A program made the position numbers and the translations under genes. From JADFQT01 sp965216025 (lineage in GTDB: Bacteria > Chloroflexota > Dehalococcoidia > Lucifugimonadales > UBA3495): DNA of 64,000 nucleotides. The stretch is from positions 124,001 to 188,000 of the forward strand of contig CBDCEX010000011.1 of assembly GCA_965216025.1 (NCBI GenBank), in the 5' to 3' direction. How positions within the stretch are numbered: position 1 is the first letter of the stretch; every line of letters starts with the position of its first letter. Of this stretch, positions 35,341 to 44,420 are shown one piece after another. The notes below the pieces were generated by a model. That model saw only the letters and a program-made list of their open reading frames with translations, did not search any database and was not told the DNA's origin.

Positions 35341-36285
35341 GCTGCCGTAAAAAGGCGGTGGAGGTCTCGGCATTGCTGTTGCCGGCTATTTCCATGGCTT
35401 CCACCTCCCCAGCCTCCAAGCAAACTCCCGAGTAGTAGCAGGCCTTCTCTCCCCACCGAGGACTGGTGGAGTCCACCAGCGCTGCCTCTCCCTTGAGTAC
35501 CCATTTGCCTCGCAGGTCGGCATCGGCCCGAAAGTGGGCTTCATCCACGAAGAAGATCTTGGCTCCACTCTCTTGGGCCTCCTCTCGGATTTGGCTGTAC
35601 TGGAGGACGAAGGCTTTCCGTTCTTCATCCTTGGCTTTCAGGAGGCGTTTCTTGGGTCGCTTCAGCACGAAGCCCAACCGATGGAGGTAGTTCAAGCAAC
35701 TGCTCCGACTCAGCCCCAGGTCAAAGCTCTGCTTGAGAAATTGCCTTACTACTTTCCAGTTCCAGTTGGACAATTCAATCCCCGCCTCCCCAGGCGGATT
35801 TTGCACCGCAGACTTCAGTTGGTTCTGTTGACCTCGGTTCAAGACGGGGGGGAACCCCCAGTCTGCTCAAAGACCAAACCTTGGGCCCCGCCTTGGCGAA
35901 AGTTGTCCAGCCAGTTTCCGATGGTATGAGGCTCTCTCTCCAAAGCCTCAGCCACTTGAGTGGCCGACCACCCTTGGGCCAACAACCATAGCCCATGCCA
36001 TCGCTCTCGCTCCCGAGGTGTTGGCGCCCGATACATCCTTTCCCGTAAGTCGCCTACATCCAGTTGCCACTCTTCCATGAGTTGCACTATGTCTGTCATC
36101 CCTTCCCCCACCGCCAATCGACTTCTTTTACAGAATATCTCAACTCCTCTTCGGGTTCGTTTTATGTAGGTTTCACCTTAGCTTTGGTTTAGAAAGGATG
36201 TGCAATTCCGAGTAGGCCGCGGGCTAACTCTTGCTGATGAAGACCTGACTGGAATTGACCTGTCCGGCGCCAGCCTGCACGGGGC

Positions 36286-37651
36286 TAAGGGCTTGTCACC
36301 AAATAACGTTATCATGCATCGAGGGGATGCTATAAGCTTGTCGGCATGGAAAACATTTGATGTAAGGCGGGATTTGTTTGTGAGTCCATGAATTAAGCAA
36401 TATAAAGTAAGGTTGTCGGCATGGAAAATATTGATGCTGTCCGACAACGTTTTACCCTGCTTGAGGGCGTCTTGGACCAGCGGACCCGGCGGCTGGCCGC
36501 CGCAGCCGAAGCGCTGACGCTGGGCTGGGGTGGCGTTACCTGGGTCGCTCGAGCGACCGGCTTCTCGCGGCGGACCATCCAGCAGGGCATGCAAGAACTG
36601 CAGCAGCCCGAGCGGGTCAGCGCGGGCAGAGTCCGCAAGCCGGGCGGTGGGCGCAAGACCACTGTGAGCCAGGACCCAACGCTGCTGAGCGACCTGGAGC
36701 GCTTGGTTGAGCCGGTGACCCGTGGCGACCCGGAATCGCCCCTGCGCTGGACCTGCAAGAGCCTGCGGAACTTGGCGGCTGAACTCCAGCAGTTGGGGCA
36801 CCGGGTCAGTCGCCGGTTGGTGGGGGATCTTTTGCACAGGTTGGAGTACAGCTTGCAGGCCAACAGCAAGACCTTGGAGGGTGGCGATCATCCTGACCGT
36901 GATGCCCAGTTCACCTACCTGAACCAGCAAGCGCAGACGTATCTGGATGCGGGTGAGCCGGTGATCTCGGTGGATGCCAAGAAGAAGGAACTGGTCGGGA
37001 ATTTCAAGAACGGAGGGCGTGAGTTGCGGCCCCAAGGGGACCCGGAGCGGGTGCGGGTGTACGAATACCAGCCTTGGGGCGCGCCACACCGTACGGGATC
37101 TATGATGTAGCGGAGAACACGGGCTGGGTGAATGTCGGGGTGGACCACGATACAGCGGCGTTTGCAGTGGAGAGTATCCGGCGCTGGTGGTGGGGGATGG
37201 GGCAGGCACGGTATCCGAAGGCAACCCGGCTGCTGGTGAACGCCGATGGTGGGGGTAGTAACGGGAGTCGTGTGCGGCTGTGGAAGCGGGAACTGCAGCG
37301 GTTTGCGGACGAGACGGGGTTGACGATCACGGTGGGCCATTTGCCGCCGGGGACGAGCAAGTGGAACAAGATCGAACACCGGTTGTTTTCGTTCATCACG
37401 CAGAACTGGCGGGGCCAGCCGTTGGTGAGTCATGAGGTCATTGTGAGCTTGATTGGCGGAACCCGGAATACCAAGGGGTTGCGGGTAGAGTGTCACCTGG
37501 ACACGAACAAGTACCCGGCGGGTATCAAAGTGTCTGATAGCGAACTGGCCCAGGTGAACCTGCGGTGCCATGAGTTTCACGGGGAGTGGAACTATACCAT
37601 CCTGCCCAGCAACCGCTCAAGTTGAGATGGTTATTCGGTGACGAGCCCTAA
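36286..37651 (+). mobile_element. ISAzo13-family element, copy 2
   Basis: It has the same ends as copy 1 and a TAA duplication (36286-36288, 37649-37651). Length is 1360 bp, exactly 7 shorter than copy 1. It lies in the pentapeptide-repeat region in the sense direction, at the sequence GGGGCTAAG. Confidence 0.92.
36421..37625 (+). pseudogene. ISAzo13 transposase, copy 2, 7-bp deletion
   Basis: The sequence is nearly identical to copy 1 (one visible substitution, Val to Ala near residue 26) until position 37064. There the 7 bases TTTCGTG present in copy 1 (34747-34753) are missing. The frame then stops at 37110, and the rest continues in another frame (37074-37625) with the second Asp and Glu motifs. 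It cannot make a full DDE enzyme. Confidence 0.92.
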
Positions 37652-37768
37652 GATGGCCGGGGTAAATCTTACCGATGCTAACCTGACGCAAACCAGCTTT
37701 AAGGGGGCCCGGCTGAATCGCGCCATTTTCGTTGGTGCCCTTTTAGAGGGGGCGAATTTTGAGGGGGC

Positions 37769-39069
37769 TAAGGGATTGTCACGAAATAATTAGTTCAATT
37801 GAGCAGCGCAACGCGGGGTAGCAGCGAATAATTCCATTCACCATGGAAAGAGTCTCTACGCAAATAGATGGCTTCGAGTTCGTCGTCCGATACGGTGCGC
37901 CCGGCCGGGTATCGGTTGGTGTCCAGTTGGCTCTGAACCCGCAGCCCCGTCCGGGTCGTGGTCGCCCCGATCAAGTTCACCACCACCTCGTGGCTCACCA
38001 GCGGCTTTCCGCGCCAGTTCTGACTGATCGCGGAGAACAAGCGGTGTTCGATCTTGTTCCACTTGCTGGTCCCTGGTGGGAGGTGGCACACGTCGATTTC
38101 AAGGCCCGTCTCATCCGCCAATTTCTGCAACTCCAGCTTCCACAAGCGGAGCCGATACCCATTGCTGCCGCCCGCGTCGGCCGTTATCAGCAGCCGAGTG
38201 GCGCTCGGGTAGAGCGCCTGCCCCATGCCGCGCCACCAACGCCGGATGCTCTCGACGGCAAAAGCAGCCGTATCGTGGTCCGTCCCCACACTGACCCAGG
38301 CCTCGTTCTGGGCGATATCGTACACCCCATAAGGACTGACCCGGCCCAGATCCGGAATCAGGAAGTCATGCACCAGCACTTGCTCCGGCGCTCCCTTGGG
38401 ACGCAACTCCCGCCCACCGTTCTTGAAGGGCCCCACCAGTTCCTTCTTCTTCGTGTCCACGGAGATCACCGGCTCTCCCAGGGAGAGTTGCAGTTGCACC
38501 GCCCGGTCCAAGTGCTCAAACTGGGCGTTGCGGTCCGGGTGTTCCGTCCCCGCCAGGGTCTTGCGATTGGCTTGCAAGCTATAGCCCATGTCGTGGAGCA
38601 GTTCGGCGACCATGCGATGGCTGACTTGGTGCCCTTGGCGCTTCAATGCCACCGCCAGTTGACGCACGCTCTTGCAGGTCCAGCGCAGCGGGGACTCGGG
38701 ATCCCCACGGCTGGTCGGCTCCACCAGCCGGTCCAAGTCCTCGCGCAAGCTCGGGTCATGCTCGACGGTGCGCTTCCGGCCGCCTCCAGGATGGCGGATG
38801 CGGCCCTTCGCGGCCCCTACGGCCGGCTGGCCCAACTCCCGTATGCCGCGGCGAATCGTCCCGCGAGAAGCTCCGGTGGCCCTTGCAACCGCTGCCTGGC
38901 CACCACGCCCGGCCGCCGACGCCTCAGCGGCAAGCACCAGCCGCCGCACCCGCTCGTCCACAACGGGGGCAATCGCTTGGTAACGAGCTTGAATCGCTCC
39001 TTCAACTATCACCCATTAAGTATAGCTGAGCATGTAGTAAAGAACAAGTTATTTCGTGACAGTACCTAA
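37769..39069 (-). mobile_element. ISAzo13-family element, copy 3 (second subtype)
   Basis: The ends GGGATTGTCACGAAATAATT (37772) and, inverted, GGTACTGTCACGAAATAA (39066) are flanked by TAA (37769-37771, 39067-39069). Length 1295 bp. It lies in reverse orientation in the pentapeptide gene, at GGGGCTAAC. The same element occurs at 58924-60224. Confidence 0.92.
37795..39012 (-). CDS. ISAzo13-family transposase, copy 3, intact
   Basis: The protein has 405 residues and is identical in sequence to the product of 58950-60167 and clearly divergent from copies 1 and 2. Motifs: HPGGGRKRTVEHDPSLREDL, GDPESPLRWTCKSVRQLA, VISVDTKKKELVGPFKNGGR, LLITADAGGSNGYRLRLW and LPPGTSKWNKIEHRLFS. The long opposite-strand frame (408 codons) is an antisense shadow. 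Confidence 0.93.
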   Translation of the reverse strand: MIVEGAIQARYQAIAPVVDERVRRLVLAAEASAAGRGGQAAVARATGASRGTIRRGIRELGQPAVGAAKGRIRHPGGGRKRTVEHDPSLREDLDRLVEPTSRGDPESPLRWTCKSVRQLAVALKRQGHQVSHRMVAELLHDMGYSLQANRKTLAGTEHPDRNAQFEHLDRAVQLQLSLGEPVISVDTKKKELVGPFKNGGRELRPKGAPEQVLVHDFLIPDLGRVSPYGVYDIAQNEAWVSVGTDHDTAAFAVESIRRWWRGMGQALYPSATRLLITADAGGSNGYRLRLWKLELQKLADETGLEIDVCHLPPGTSKWNKIEHRLFSAISQNWRGKPLVSHEVVVNLIGATTTRTGLRVQSQLDTNRYPAGRTVSDDELEAIYLRRDSFHGEWNYSLLPRVALLN

Positions 39070-39559
39070 CCTCACTCTGGCTGACCTGTCTAGAGTTAAC
39101 CTGGTCGGACTAAACTTTCGCGTTGCAAAGCTGGACGAAGCCAAACTGAATCACACAAACCTCACAGGAGCCTATTTTTCTCAAGCGTCTCTGAAAGGGG
39201 CTAACCTCAACGGCGCAATCTTGGTGGGGGCGGACCTGGATGGAGCCGACTTGAGCAATGCTGACTTGAAAGGCGCAAATTTGTCCGGGGCATTTTTAGA
39301 TGAAGCGAAGTTGACGCGGGCCAACTTATCCAATGCCAATCTCACCGGGGCATCTCTGGAGGAAGCGGACCTCAGTCAAGCTAACCTCACCGAGACCAAC
39401 CTGAGCAAGGCCGAACTCTACCGCGCCCAGTTCCAAGGAACCTCTTTGTTCGGAGCCAGATTTTATAATACCAACCTGGATGAAGCGTTTTGCCAGGGCA
39501 ATCCTTTAGACTATTGTACAAAGAGCTTTTTGGAAGATCGGAAAGCTTTGGTACAGTAA
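39056..39559 (+). CDS. Pentapeptide-repeat C-terminal fragment
   Basis: This is an open frame of 167 residues from a GTG inside the right end of ISAzo13 copy 3. After four IS-derived residues it is entirely host sequence: tandem A(D/N)LxG/x pentapeptides to about residue 145, then FCQGNPLDYCTKSFLEDRK. It would fold as a beta-helix without lipid anchor if translated. Whether the IS end supplies a promoter or ribosome site is not evident. Confidence 0.6.
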   Translation: MTVPNLTLADLSRVNLVGLNFRVAKLDEAKLNHTNLTGAYFSQASLKGANLNGAILVGADLDGADLSNADLKGANLSGAFLDEAKLTRANLSNANLTGASLEEADLSQANLTETNLSKAELYRAQFQGTSLFGARFYNTNLDEAFCQGNPLDYCTKSFLEDRKALVQ

Positions 39560-40177
39560 TTGTTAGCAAACAGTAGTATCCGCTTATCGAGGAATGCAGT
39601 ACAACGAAACCAAACCACTGACTCGCCGGAGCTGATTTCCGCTGTCCACTCTGCCACAGAACTGTTGAGCATTGGACCGAACAGGAACTTATCGAGTTAC
39701 TTAGATGGGCTTAATTCTTCTTACTCGCAAAGCTTGTGGCACCTATCTCCCGCAAATCATCCAATAGCGGCTCGCTACGACCAAATAGCACCGCAGCTTG
39801 CGGATGATGATCTGAAATGTCAGCTGCTTCCACGAGGACTGAATCTAATATGTCAAACATGGGGTTTGGTTCGCAAATTGGGCTCAACGGTCAGAATAAT
39901 CGCATTGCTGGGCTGGAAATTGGGCTTCAACGGTCAGAATAATCGCATTGCTGGGCTGGAAATAGGCAACAGGCTGGTACCCGGCCCAGTGTATTCCCTT
40001 GCCGACCGAGGGTGAACCCAGATGACCAGCCCTCGGCATAGGTTTACAACCCAAGCGTCTATGTCTGGACCAGCACGGTGGATCTGTCTGCTTGGGGTTG
40101 ACCAGGGCTGGTAGGCTATAAAAAGTTCTTAATCAGCAGCGCGGTGTAAAGCTGAACTGTATCCGCACAATGCTACG
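39560..40177 (+). other. Degenerate region with a long tandem repeat, no clear gene
   Basis: A plus frame is open from 39560 to 40015 but lacks a recognisable family. Its second half covers a 42/43-bp tandem repeat. A frame shift between the two repeat units suggests a decayed repeat protein reading QIGLNGQNNRIAGLE-like units. The remainder up to the dnaN stop holds nothing recognised. Confidence 0.35.
39876..39960 (+). repeat. 42/43-bp tandem repeat, two units
   Basis: Unit one (39876-39917, 42 bp) and unit two (39918-39960, 43 bp) are identical apart from one inserted T (GGGCTCAACGG against GGGCTTCAACGG). Forty-two bp equals 14 codons, encoding I-G-L-N-G-Q-N-N-R-I-A-G-L-E in the frame that is open in unit one. 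Confidence 0.85.
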
Positions 40178-41317
40178 CTACCATTGAACAAACATGGGCA
40201 TGACAACGTGGACATAATCATCCGAGTCCGTTGGTTTGAAAACGCCGGGGCTGGAAGGGCTGGTGGTTTCCAGAGCTACTTTACCTCTTTCCAACACCGC
40301 TAAAACTTCTTGCAGATATCGGCTGTTGAAGGCTATCTTGGCCTCGTCTCCCTCGATCGTGTCGGCGTCGACTTCATCCTGGTTGTCGCCCACTTCTTCC
40401 GAACGCGCCGATATGAGCGCCTTACCGCTGGACTCCCCGTTATTTTCCGGTATCACCTGCACCCGGATGATGTTGCTACCGTCCCGGGCAAAAATCGCCG
40501 CGGTTCTGGTGGCCCGCAACAGCGCTTGCAGGTCGAACACCGCCCTGGTTTGATAACTCTGCGGTATCAGCTGGTCATAGTTGGGGAAAGCACCCTGCAG
40601 CAATTGGGAAACCAACTCGATCCCGGGCAAGCGAAATAGAACTTGGCCCTTGGATGGGGTCATCAGAATTTCCACCGGTTCTGGCAGATCCCCCAGCAGT
40701 CGATTCAACTCGTTCAGGGTCCGCGCCGGGATAATAACCTCAATATCCTGTTCCACCGGAGCCGCCAGTGGGCCGTGCTGCACCGCCAACCGGAATCCGT
40801 CGGCCGCCGCCAGGGTGAATCTGTCTCCCTGCAGTCGCACCTCCACCCCGGTGAGTACCGGACGGGACTCCTCGGTGGCGGCCGCGAAGGCAACTCGGGA
40901 TATAGCGGCCTTCAGCACTTGCTGCTCTATTTGAGCCCCCACGCCGTCCTCTACAGCCGGTATGGGAGGGAATTCGCTGGCATCGGCGCCGTTGATTCGC
41001 GCCTCGGCTCGGCCGCATTTAAGCTGCAAGACCCCGGTGCCAGGCAGCAACTCCAGGTCTATTCGGTCGTTGGGCAGGGAGGTTACAAACTCGGATAACA
41101 AGCGAGCCGGAACCGTTATCGAGCCTTCCTCCTCGATCATTCCCCCAACCCAGGTTGTTATGCCAATCTCCAGATTGGTGGCCGAAAGCTTGAGCATCGA
41201 TTGGTCCGTGCTGAGAAGCACGTTTTGGGTGATCGGCAGGGTCGATCGAGTAGCCACCGCTCGCCCCACGATGCCCAGGCCGCGGCTCAAATTTTCTTGA
41301 AGACAGGAGAGTTTCAT
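40178..41317 (-). CDS. dnaN: DNA polymerase III sliding clamp (beta subunit)
   Basis: The protein has 379 residues, close to the usual 365-380. The ATG at 41317 (MKLSCLQENLSRGLGIVGRAVA) is the family start and has AGGAGAG upstream. The three clamp domains are visible: LPITQNVLLSTDQSMLKLSATNLEI in domain I, FAAATEESRPVLTGV in domain II and the C-terminal VHVVMPM. It holds polymerase III on DNA and binds MutS, DnaE and others. A Ser/Glu-rich insertion (SARSEEVGDNQDEVDADTIE) in domain III is longer than in E. coli. dnaA, recF and gyrB are not adjacent, so it is away from the classic origin order or is an extra copy. Confidence 0.93.
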   Translation of the reverse strand: MKLSCLQENLSRGLGIVGRAVATRSTLPITQNVLLSTDQSMLKLSATNLEIGITTWVGGMIEEEGSITVPARLLSEFVTSLPNDRIDLELLPGTGVLQLKCGRAEARINGADASEFPPIPAVEDGVGAQIEQQVLKAAISRVAFAAATEESRPVLTGVEVRLQGDRFTLAAADGFRLAVQHGPLAAPVEQDIEVIIPARTLNELNRLLGDLPEPVEILMTPSKGQVLFRLPGIELVSQLLQGAFPNYDQLIPQSYQTRAVFDLQALLRATRTAAIFARDGSNIIRVQVIPENNGESSGKALISARSEEVGDNQDEVDADTIEGDEAKIAFNSRYLQEVLAVLERGKVALETTSPSSPGVFKPTDSDDYVHVVMPMFVQW

Positions 41318-41608
41318 TACTCGCTCGCTTTGAATTTGGGTGAGGATTGGGCTCACGCCCGTTGCCAACTCCGCCGCATTAAAAGAATGTTGCGATTTGG
41401 CGGGCCACTATTATTGCACCCGAATAGATCAAAAACAACCGGCTCCTAGACTCCGGGCAAGCCCGAATTGAGAAGGTTTTTCCGGGACGCTTTTCAGGCA
41501 GGAAACGGCCTCCGGATGGTCATGCCAGTTTGTTATAATGGACGCCGACCCGCCCGTTCGCCCATCGGCTCAGATACTCTTTCCCCGGTTTTTTACCCGG
41601 AGGGAAAC

Positions 41609-42322
41609 GTGACCGAACTGCTTTTTCTGGTTGACAGCTACACCAGGGAATTCCAGGCCCATGTCACCGAATTGGCAGATGATGGGGTTGTTCTGGACCG
41701 CACCGCCTTCTACGCCGGCGGTGGCGGTCAACCCGGCGACACCGGTGTGCTGTTGGCCGGCGAGGAAACATTCCAAGTAACCCGCGTCGGCCGTAAAGAT
41801 AGCAAAATAGCCCACCAGATACAGGGGTCCCTTCCCCAAATAGGCTCCGAGGTTCAGGGAGTCCTAGATTGGGAGCGGCGATATTTATTGATGAGAACCC
41901 ACACCGCATTGCACATTCTCTGCGGGGTGGTGTGGAGGGATTTTGGCGCCAAGGTCACCGGTGGAGACATGCAGCCCGGCGCCGCCCGCATGGATTTTGA
42001 ACTGGATCAGATGACCTCCCAGTTCGCGGAGGAGGTTTCGGAAAAGATCAACGCGGAAGTGAAGGCGGCCCGCCCGGTGCATGTGGGCAACTTGACCAGA
42101 GAAGAGGCGGAGCGGGAACCGGATTTGATCCGGACCAAGATCAACCTGCTGCCCTCCGGCATTCGGGAGGTTCGGACCATCGATATATCCGGGCTGGATC
42201 TGCAGGCCGACGGCGGAACCCACGTGGCCAACACCCAAGAGGTGGGGACGATCAACGTGGTCGGCCACGAAAGCAAAGGCCGAATCAACAAGCGGCTCCG
42301 GATAGCCCTGGCGGACAAGTAA
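41609..42322 (+). CDS. alaX: Alanyl-tRNA editing protein AlaX
   Basis: The protein has 237 residues from a GTG at 41609 with GGAGG 5 nt upstream. It hydrolyses mischarged Ser- or Gly-tRNA(Ala) in trans. The zinc-site first half HTALH is in RTHTALHILCGVVW, and the second half is GGTHVANTQEVG. The cysteine usual in CGGTHV is replaced by Asp (ADGGTHV), a variant seen in some stand-alone AlaX proteins. The N-terminal FYAGGGGQPGDTG block shows it is an AlaX-M type with the glycine-rich N-domain. It lies divergently to dnaN and 44 nt upstream of hyuA. Confidence 0.9.
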   Translation: MTELLFLVDSYTREFQAHVTELADDGVVLDRTAFYAGGGGQPGDTGVLLAGEETFQVTRVGRKDSKIAHQIQGSLPQIGSEVQGVLDWERRYLLMRTHTALHILCGVVWRDFGAKVTGGDMQPGAARMDFELDQMTSQFAEEVSEKINAEVKAARPVHVGNLTREEAEREPDLIRTKINLLPSGIREVRTIDISGLDLQADGGTHVANTQEVGTINVVGHESKGRINKRLRIALADK

Positions 42323-42366
42323 TCCGCACCGGCCAGCTCAACCAGCCCGGAGGCATCTGCATCTAA

Positions 42367-44418
42367 ATGTCCAAAAGGATCATTGGTATCGACGTAGGCG
42401 GCACCTTCACCGATATAGCCTTATTGGAGGATGGGCTTCTCAGCATCCACAAACTTCCCTCCACCCCGGCGGACCCTTCCCTGGGCGTCAAGCAGGGAGT
42501 TTCCGAGGCCCTTCATGGCTTGGGCGCTCGGGACTTGGCCCTGTCCGAGGACTCAGCGGCCGGTGAACCTGCAACCCAGTTCGTCCACGGCTCTACCGTC
42601 GCCACCAACGCGCTGCTGGAAGGAAAGGGGGCTCGCACTGCCCTGGTAACCACCCTGGGCTTTGAAGACGTGCTGGAGATTGGCCGTCAGAGCCGGTCCG
42701 AACTATACAATTTTAATCTGGAACGCCCCCCCGCCCTGGCTCCCTGGGAACTCAGATTTGGACTATCGGAGCGGGTGGACTACACCGGCGCGATCCTAGA
42801 GGACCTGACCCAGGACGCGATCCAAACCCTGCTACCGCTCCTGGCAGAGGCTCAAGTCGAGGCGGTAGCCGTCTCCATGCTGTTTTCCTTCCTCAATCCT
42901 CTGCACGAGCAGATGGTGGGGCAGGCTTTGGAGAAATTGCCCAATCCACCCTTCGTTTCCATCTCCAGCCAAGTGATACCCGAGTTTCGGGAATATGAGC
43001 GGACCAGCACCGTGGTAGCCAATGCATATGTTGGCCCCTTGATGGCTCGCTATTTGGGAGAGATGGAGAAGTCCCTCGGCTCCAATCTGCGAATCATGCA
43101 ATCCTCCGGCGGCAGCATAACCGCCAGTCTGGCTTCGCAACAGCCGGTGCGGACCATCCTGAGCGGTCCGGCCGGAGGCGTTGTCGGAGCCTTCCACACC
43201 GGGGTCCAGGCCGGCTACCCAGACATAATAACCCTGGACATGGGCGGAACCTCCACCGACGTCTCCCTGTGCCCCGGCCGGATCAAGGAAACTACATCCG
43301 CCACGGTGGGCGAATACCCCATCAGCGTTCCCATGATCGAAATTCACACCGTCGGCGCCGGGGGCGGCTCCATCGCGCGGGTCGACTCCGGCGGCGCGCT
43401 GGTCGTAGGCCCGCAGTCGGCGGGAGCCGATCCCGGGCCGGCTTGCTACGGTAAGGGCGACAATATCACGGTTAGTGATGCCAATTTGATCCTCGGCCGC
43501 CTGCAGCCCGACCATTTTCTGGGCGGGCGCATGATCCTGGACGTAACCCGCGCTCAGGAATTGCTTGATGATTTGGCTTCGCAAATTGGCTCAACAGCCG
43601 AGGCTGCCGCCCTGGGTATCATCCGGGTGGTCAACGCCAACATGGAGCGCGCCATTCGAGCCATCTCCCTGGAGCGAGGCTATGATCCCCGCCGGTTCAC
43701 CCTGGTTCCCTTCGGCGGCGCCGGCCCAATGCACAGCTGCGAATTGGCCGAGGAATTGGGTATCCCGCGAGTTCTGGTGCCGGCTTACCCCGGGGTTCTC
43801 TCCGCCCTGGGTGTGGCCATAGCCGACGTGGTGAAGGACTATTCCCGAACGGTAATGCTGCGGGGAGACGAAATCGACCCGGCCCGCCTCGAAGAGGAAT
43901 TCCACGGAATGGAGGGCCTGGCCCGAGAGCAACTCAGCCAGGAAGGGCTTCCGATAGAGCAGATGGTCGCTCGCCGCTATCTGGACGTTAGATATTTGGG
44001 CCAATCCTTTGAACTGACTGTAGATTACCCCAAGCGCCCCACCTCCAGTAATTTTCAGCGCTCTATTGGCGGCAGCTTTTATCGGGCCCACCTGCAGCGA
44101 TTCGGCTACGCCGACCGGTCCCAGCCGGTGGAAATAGTGAACCTGCGGCTAAAGCTGGAGCTGGCAGTGGAAAAGCCCCGGCTCCCGGGGGAAAGCATGG
44201 GTGATAGCGACCCCTCAGCGGCTTTGATAGGATCGGCCCGAGTAATATATCGAGACGGCCCGAAAAACACGCCGATGTACCAGCGGGACCGGCTCCAACC
44301 AGGCAACCGCCTGACCGGTCCGGCCCTCCTGCTGCAGCTGGACGCGACCATAGTCCTGTCGCCCGGCTGGGCTGGAACTGTGGACTCCTTTGGCAACCTG
44401 GTGGCGGAGCGGGTTTGA
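42367..44418 (+). CDS. hyuA: Hydantoinase/oxoprolinase subunit A
   Basis: The protein has 683 residues. It belongs to the HyuA/acetone-carboxylase-beta/5-oxoprolinase superfamily. ATPase-like motifs are GIDVGGTFTDIALLEDG at the N-terminus, LDMGGTSTDVSLCPG in the middle, VGAGGGSIARVDSGGALVVG and VPFGGAGPMHSCELAEELG. It would hydrolyse a cyclic amide with ATP together with HyuB. The expected partner is at 47489, separated by an IS1182 copy and a PIG-L gene. The IS inserted 2 nt beyond the hyuA stop, leaving the gene intact but breaking any operon. Confidence 0.9.
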   Translation: MSKRIIGIDVGGTFTDIALLEDGLLSIHKLPSTPADPSLGVKQGVSEALHGLGARDLALSEDSAAGEPATQFVHGSTVATNALLEGKGARTALVTTLGFEDVLEIGRQSRSELYNFNLERPPALAPWELRFGLSERVDYTGAILEDLTQDAIQTLLPLLAEAQVEAVAVSMLFSFLNPLHEQMVGQALEKLPNPPFVSISSQVIPEFREYERTSTVVANAYVGPLMARYLGEMEKSLGSNLRIMQSSGGSITASLASQQPVRTILSGPAGGVVGAFHTGVQAGYPDIITLDMGGTSTDVSLCPGRIKETTSATVGEYPISVPMIEIHTVGAGGGSIARVDSGGALVVGPQSAGADPGPACYGKGDNITVSDANLILGRLQPDHFLGGRMILDVTRAQELLDDLASQIGSTAEAAALGIIRVVNANMERAIRAISLERGYDPRRFTLVPFGGAGPMHSCELAEELGIPRVLVPAYPGVLSALGVAIADVVKDYSRTVMLRGDEIDPARLEEEFHGMEGLAREQLSQEGLPIEQMVARRYLDVRYLGQSFELTVDYPKRPTSSNFQRSIGGSFYRAHLQRFGYADRSQPVEIVNLRLKLELAVEKPRLPGESMGDSDPSAALIGSARVIYRDGPKNTPMYQRDRLQPGNRLTGPALLLQLDATIVLSPGWAGTVDSFGNLVAERV

Positions 44419-44420
44419 TC

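Larger units (their letters stand above)
33588..36117 (-). pseudogene. IS630 transposase in two overlapping frames, split by ISAzo13
   Basis: Frame A (36117 to 35839, 92 codons) is the helix-turn-helix half (GWSATQVAEALEREPHTIGNWL). Frame B starts at 35842 and has the DDE half: KIFFVDEAHFRADADLRG, then, beyond the inserted ISAzo13, VIWDNGPAHRG and LPAYSPDFNADEAVWDW. Frames A and B meet at a run of seven C (35846-35852, as G on the plus strand). A -1 slip there gives GGSPPVLNRGQQ, the kind of programmed frameshift many IS630 elements use. Removing the ISAzo13 restores FLRQLREKHPGPLVVIWDNG. The stop TAG of frame B is made from the target TA plus one host base. Confidence 0.85.
33589..36191 (-). 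mobile_element. IS630-family element carrying a nested ISAzo13
   Basis: The ends AACCAAAGCCAAGGTGGGAA (from 33591) and, inverted at 36189, AACCAAAGCTAAGGTGAAA are flanked by TA (33589-33590 and 36190-36191), the TA duplication typical of IS630/Tc1 elements. Without the nested ISAzo13 (33971-35337 plus one TTA) the element is about 1.23 kb, a normal IS630 size. Confidence 0.9.
33209..39559 (+). pseudogene. Lipoprotein with pentapeptide repeats, interrupted by three insertions
   Basis: Four pieces join to one open frame: 33209-33590, 36192-36288, 37652-37771 and 39070-39559. With one copy of each target duplication kept (TA, TAA, TAA) they total 1089 nt, exactly 362 codons plus stop. The predicted protein has a signal peptide with lipobox LAVAGC (Cys25), a Pro/Thr-rich linker to about residue 127, then pentapeptide repeats of the A(D/N)LxG type (LTLADEDLTGIDLSGASL, ANLTQTSFKGARL, ADLDGADLSNADLKGANL) forming a right-handed beta-helix. 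It would be a surface lipoprotein with a long spacer. Each junction reads on in frame, so the gene was intact until recent insertions. Confidence 0.9.

Noticed and set aside
37843..39069. Plus-strand frame of 408 codons opposite ISAzo13 copy 3 (and the same at 58998-60224)
   Set aside because: Long but antisense to an intact transposase, with no ribosome site or family motif; high G+C makes such shadows common.
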